A stretch of 35,157 nt of DNA from an uncultured Schlesneria sp. (GTDB taxonomy: Bacteria; Planctomycetota; Planctomycetia; Planctomycetales; Planctomycetaceae): the NCBI GenBank assembly GCA_903834925.1, contig CAILLA010000112.1, forward strand, positions 1 through 35,157. Direction: 5' to 3'. Both the position numbers and the translations under genes were made by a program. Shown here one piece after another: positions 32,863 to 35,157 of the stretch. Below the pieces are notes generated by a model. The model made no database searches. It worked only from the letters and a program-made list of their open reading frames with translations, and was not told the DNA's origin. The stretch's first letter is position 1; each line of letters opens with the position of its first letter.

Positions 32863-35031
32863 ATGATGTTGCTGCGCTCCTGGATCAATCAACTGTTTTG
32901 TCGATTGGCTACTTCTCACTCGGTTCGAAAACCCAGGCGACGGGTCCGTAGTCGCCCGATTCCCGTTGAGGCACTTGAGTGCCGGGCCATGCTCAGCGGC
33001 ACGACAATTACGGTCACAACGACCGCTGACGTGATCAACGATTCCAATATTCATGGGCCGACTGTTTCGTTGCGTGAGGCTATAAATTACGCCAATGCCG
33101 ATACGGGCAATAGTGACACGATCACGTTTGCGTCGAGTCTGACCGCATCGGGTCCGGCAACGATCACATTGAACGGGACTGAGTTGGCCATTACGAATTC
33201 GATGGCAATCACGGGGCCAGGAGCCAGTCAACTGACAATCGATGGCCACAATGCCTCGCGAATATTCGATCTTAACGGGCCCAGCACCTCTAACGTGGCC
33301 ATCACGGGACTGACGTTACAGCATGGGAACGCCTCCAGCAACACTGCAGGTGGCGCGATCGCCAACTATGAAATTCTCACTCTATCCAATGACGTCATCG
33401 CACAGAATTCTGCAACATACTACGGCGGCGGCGGGATTTTCAACGCAGGAACTCTCACAACGACAAACAACACGATTATAGGGAATTCTGCTGCTTATTA
33501 TGGTGGCGGAATTTTCAACTCTGGAACATTACTGTCGACCAACGACACGATTTCGGGGAATACAGCAACTTATTATGGCGGCGGAGTTTTTAATAACTAC
33601 GGTGCCCTTGCTACCGCGGTCAACGATACGGTCTCTGGCAATAATGCAAATCAGGGCAGTGGTGGCGGCGTCTTCAACAACGGCGGAAAGGTCACATCCC
33701 TGAATTCGATTGTTCTCGGGAACAGCTCACCTCAAATCGATGGTTCAACGATCTTTGATGCGGGCGGTAGCATCACATCTGGCACGTTGTCGAGCGTCTT
33801 GCAGACGGTTTCTGGCAACTCGCAGAAACCACAACTGCAAAACAACGGGGGGACGACACAGACAATCGCTTTGGTCAACGGCAGTCCTGCAATCAGTTCC
33901 GCAGTCGCACTGGGGCATGTCACGCCGAATGGAGACGGTGGTAGCACATCACTTTCGATCGATAACTTCTCTTATATTGCTGCCGGCGACTACCTACGGA
34001 TCGGTACGGAAGTCGTGCTAGTACAGAACGTTTCTGCCGGAGTTGGAACATCGGGCACTTTGACTGTTGTTCGGCATCAGCTTGGGACGAGCCAAACAAC
34101 GCTGAATGGCCTGCCCATCTGGTTGGCGACAGATGCAACGGGCTATCTCGTCAACAGTCATGATTCAGGATCCCGGGCTTCGCAGCATCTGTTGAATGTG
34201 AATACAACTGCCGATCCTCTGGCGAACTCGGCGGCCTTGCCGGTGGGGACTTTAACGTTGCGTAACGCGATTGCGATTGCGAATGGCGATGCCTCTCCAT
34301 CTGGCTCGACGACGAGTGATAACATCACATTTGCGTCGAGTTTGACTGCATCAGGTCCAGCCACGATCGCGCTGAACGGGGCCGAACTGACCATTACGAA
34401 TTCGATGACGATCACGGCTCCTGGAGCCAGCCTCCTGACAATCGACGGCCGCTATGCCTCACGAATCTTTGACCTTAATGGCACAACCAGTTCCAACGTG
34501 GCCATTAGCGGCCTGACATTGACACATGGCTACTCCGGAAACAACAACGGCGGTGCGATTTATAATAGTGAAACACTCACCCTTTCCAATGACACAATCA
34601 CGGGGAATTACGCTGGTATTTATGGCGGCGGGATTTACAACTCAGGAATCCTTACCTCGATCTCCGACACGATCACGGGGAATTACGGAATTTATAATGG
34701 AGGCGGAATATACAACCAAGGAAGCATCACTTCGACCTACGACACAATTTCGGGGAATTCCACAAGTTACCCAAACAGTAACACATACGGTAACGGTGGC
34801 GGGATTTACAATCTGGGGCAATTCACCTCGACCTACGGCTCGATTTCGGGGAATTCTGCATATCTCGAAGGGGGTGGAATTTTTAATAACGGATCTTTCA
34901 TCTCAACCAACGATACGCTATCGCTCAATTCATCGATTTATGGAGGTGGAATCTTCGCACAAGGTAAAGTCAGTTTAACCAACGATACGATCGCAAGGAA
35001 TAACTCGACTTACTATGGTGCTGCACTTTAG
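32863..35031 (+). CDS. right-handed beta-helix surface protein, probably truncated
   Basis: The 722-residue product starts with an unusual long N-terminus and the planctomycete export motif (VEALECRAMLSG, about residues 35-46). Two modules follow. Each has a start strand block (TFASSLTASGPATI...ITNSM...ITGPGAS) and then a series of about 20-residue glycine-rich coils such as SGNTATYYGGGVFNN. The first module ends in a choice-of-anchor-Q-like segment (NNGGTTQTIALVNGSPAIS) and a separate strand-rich insert. The second module has no such end: the frame stops at TAG 35029-35031 inside a repeat coil (STYYG, then AAL). Such proteins are cell-surface or secreted adhesins or polysaccharide-binding proteins. 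The ATG at 32863 (another is at 32866) follows GAAGGGGA. The end is probably interrupted. Confidence 0.85.
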   Translation: MMLLRSWINQLFCRLATSHSVRKPRRRVRSRPIPVEALECRAMLSGTTITVTTTADVINDSNIHGPTVSLREAINYANADTGNSDTITFASSLTASGPATITLNGTELAITNSMAITGPGASQLTIDGHNASRIFDLNGPSTSNVAITGLTLQHGNASSNTAGGAIANYEILTLSNDVIAQNSATYYGGGGIFNAGTLTTTNNTIIGNSAAYYGGGIFNSGTLLSTNDTISGNTATYYGGGVFNNYGALATAVNDTVSGNNANQGSGGGVFNNGGKVTSLNSIVLGNSSPQIDGSTIFDAGGSITSGTLSSVLQTVSGNSQKPQLQNNGGTTQTIALVNGSPAISSAVALGHVTPNGDGGSTSLSIDNFSYIAAGDYLRIGTEVVLVQNVSAGVGTSGTLTVVRHQLGTSQTTLNGLPIWLATDATGYLVNSHDSGSRASQHLLNVNTTADPLANSAALPVGTLTLRNAIAIANGDASPSGSTTSDNITFASSLTASGPATIALNGAELTITNSMTITAPGASLLTIDGRYASRIFDLNGTTSSNVAISGLTLTHGYSGNNNGGAIYNSETLTLSNDTITGNYAGIYGGGIYNSGILTSISDTITGNYGIYNGGGIYNQGSITSTYDTISGNSTSYPNSNTYGNGGGIYNLGQFTSTYGSISGNSAYLEGGGIFNNGSFISTNDTLSLNSSIYGGGIFAQGKVSLTNDTIARNNSTYYGAAL
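33121..33327 (+). repeat. internal duplication, first copy
   Basis: This 207-base block encodes ITFASSLTASGPATI through GLTLQHG and is repeated, with scattered changes, exactly 1,203 bases (401 codons) later at 34324-34530. The copies begin the two beta-helix modules of the surface protein. Confidence 0.85.
34324..34530 (+). repeat. internal duplication, second copy
   Basis: This block matches 33121-33327 in frame and encodes ITFASSLTASGPATI through GLTLTHG. The differences are mostly single bases, which suggests an older duplication or gene conversion between modules. Confidence 0.85.
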
Positions 35032-35032
35032 G

Positions 35033-35053
35033 CGATCCTCGGTTGGGGGATCG
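35033..35053. other. 6-bp inverted repeat after the beta-helix stop
   Basis: CGATCC (35033-35038) and GGATCG (35048-35053) are reverse complements around nine bases. It lies between the stop codon of the beta-helix gene and the stop of the reverse-strand open frame, a place where a terminator or the end of an inserted element would fit. Confidence 0.3.
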
Positions 35054-35057
35054 GATT

Positions 35058-35157
35058 TCAGAAGCAGAGGTTGAAGAGTGATTTCAATTTGCTGAAGAAT
35101 TGTACTGGATCTGGGTCTGCTGGCAGAGGTTTGAGGAATTCTTCGTGCAGCATTTCC
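35058..35157 (-). CDS. possible C-terminus of a reverse-strand gene (partial)
   Basis: Reading the minus strand from the window edge, an open frame of 32 codons ends at TGA (35058-35060). It includes MLHEEFLKPLPADPDP and ends in KSLFNLCF. The composition is protein-like, and no part of it resembles the beta-helix repeats. It could be the end of a transposase of an element inserted into the beta-helix gene, or an unrelated convergent gene. The family is not recognised. Confidence 0.35.
   Translation of the reverse strand, partial: EMLHEEFLKPLPADPDPVQFFSKLKSLFNLCF

Noticed and set aside
33400-34990. CRISPR-like spaced repeats
   Set aside because: The repeats are in frame, imperfect and of varying spacing. 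They encode beta-helix coils of one protein.

Overview
The window looks like chromosomal DNA from a planctomycete, probably of the Planctomycetaceae/Schlesneria/Gimesia type. The evidence is a DUF1571 gene, a TAT-exported Gfo/Idh/MocA oxidoreductase, a large surface protein with the 'LE.R.MLSG' N-terminal motif, large sensor kinases and eukaryotic-type Ser/Thr kinases, many GTG/TTG starts, loosely spaced genes on both strands, and REP-like palindromes of the GGGCTTCAGCCC type. This assignment rests on gene content. No rRNA or tRNA gene was seen.

Layout. 1-3.2 kb: a HlyD-like membrane-fusion protein with a GAF-like cytoplasmic half, overlapping tail to tail with an exported thioredoxin-fold protein that lacks CXXC. 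3.6-7.4 kb: acnA (aconitase) and queE (queuosine/7-deazaguanine pathway). 7.5-13 kb: a signalling block on one strand, made of a hybrid histidine kinase with two receivers and an Hpt domain, a receiver fused to an RsbW-like ATPase, and a STAS domain fused to a DinB-like four-helix domain. 13-14.4 kb: metK with a predicted promoter, a 17-codon upstream reading frame coupled to it by an ATGA overlap, and a clear intrinsic terminator. 14.6-17 kb: a conserved hypothetical gene and a membrane-anchored M14-carboxypeptidase-like protein that has lost most of its zinc site and carries a REP-like palindrome inside its reading frame. 17-20 kb (minus strand): an apparent DUF1571-panC-lgt operon. 20.3-23 kb (minus): a hypothetical gene followed by a SNF2/SWI2 helicase. 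23.2-28.7 kb: a Ser/Thr kinase with an extracytoplasmic sensor domain (minus), divergent from a secreted gluzincin-like lipoprotein and a PP2C phosphatase (plus). 28.7-30.6 kb (minus): hisS and a YkgJ-type cysteine-cluster protein. 31-32.3 kb: a Gfo/Idh/MocA oxidoreductase. 32.9-35.0 kb: a right-handed beta-helix surface protein with an internal duplication, which stops inside a repeat next to what looks like the end of another, oppositely oriented gene.

How the genes may work together. The housekeeping genes (acnA, metK, queE, panC, lgt, hisS) are not obviously linked, although QueE uses the S-adenosylmethionine made by MetK, and Lgt would lipidate the gluzincin-like lipoprotein. Two signalling sets stand out. 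One is a possible phosphorelay into a partner-switching module (hybrid kinase, REC-HATPase, STAS-DinB). The other is a Ser/Thr kinase and PP2C phosphatase flanking a secreted putative metallopeptidase. The first is the best candidate here for an undescribed system.
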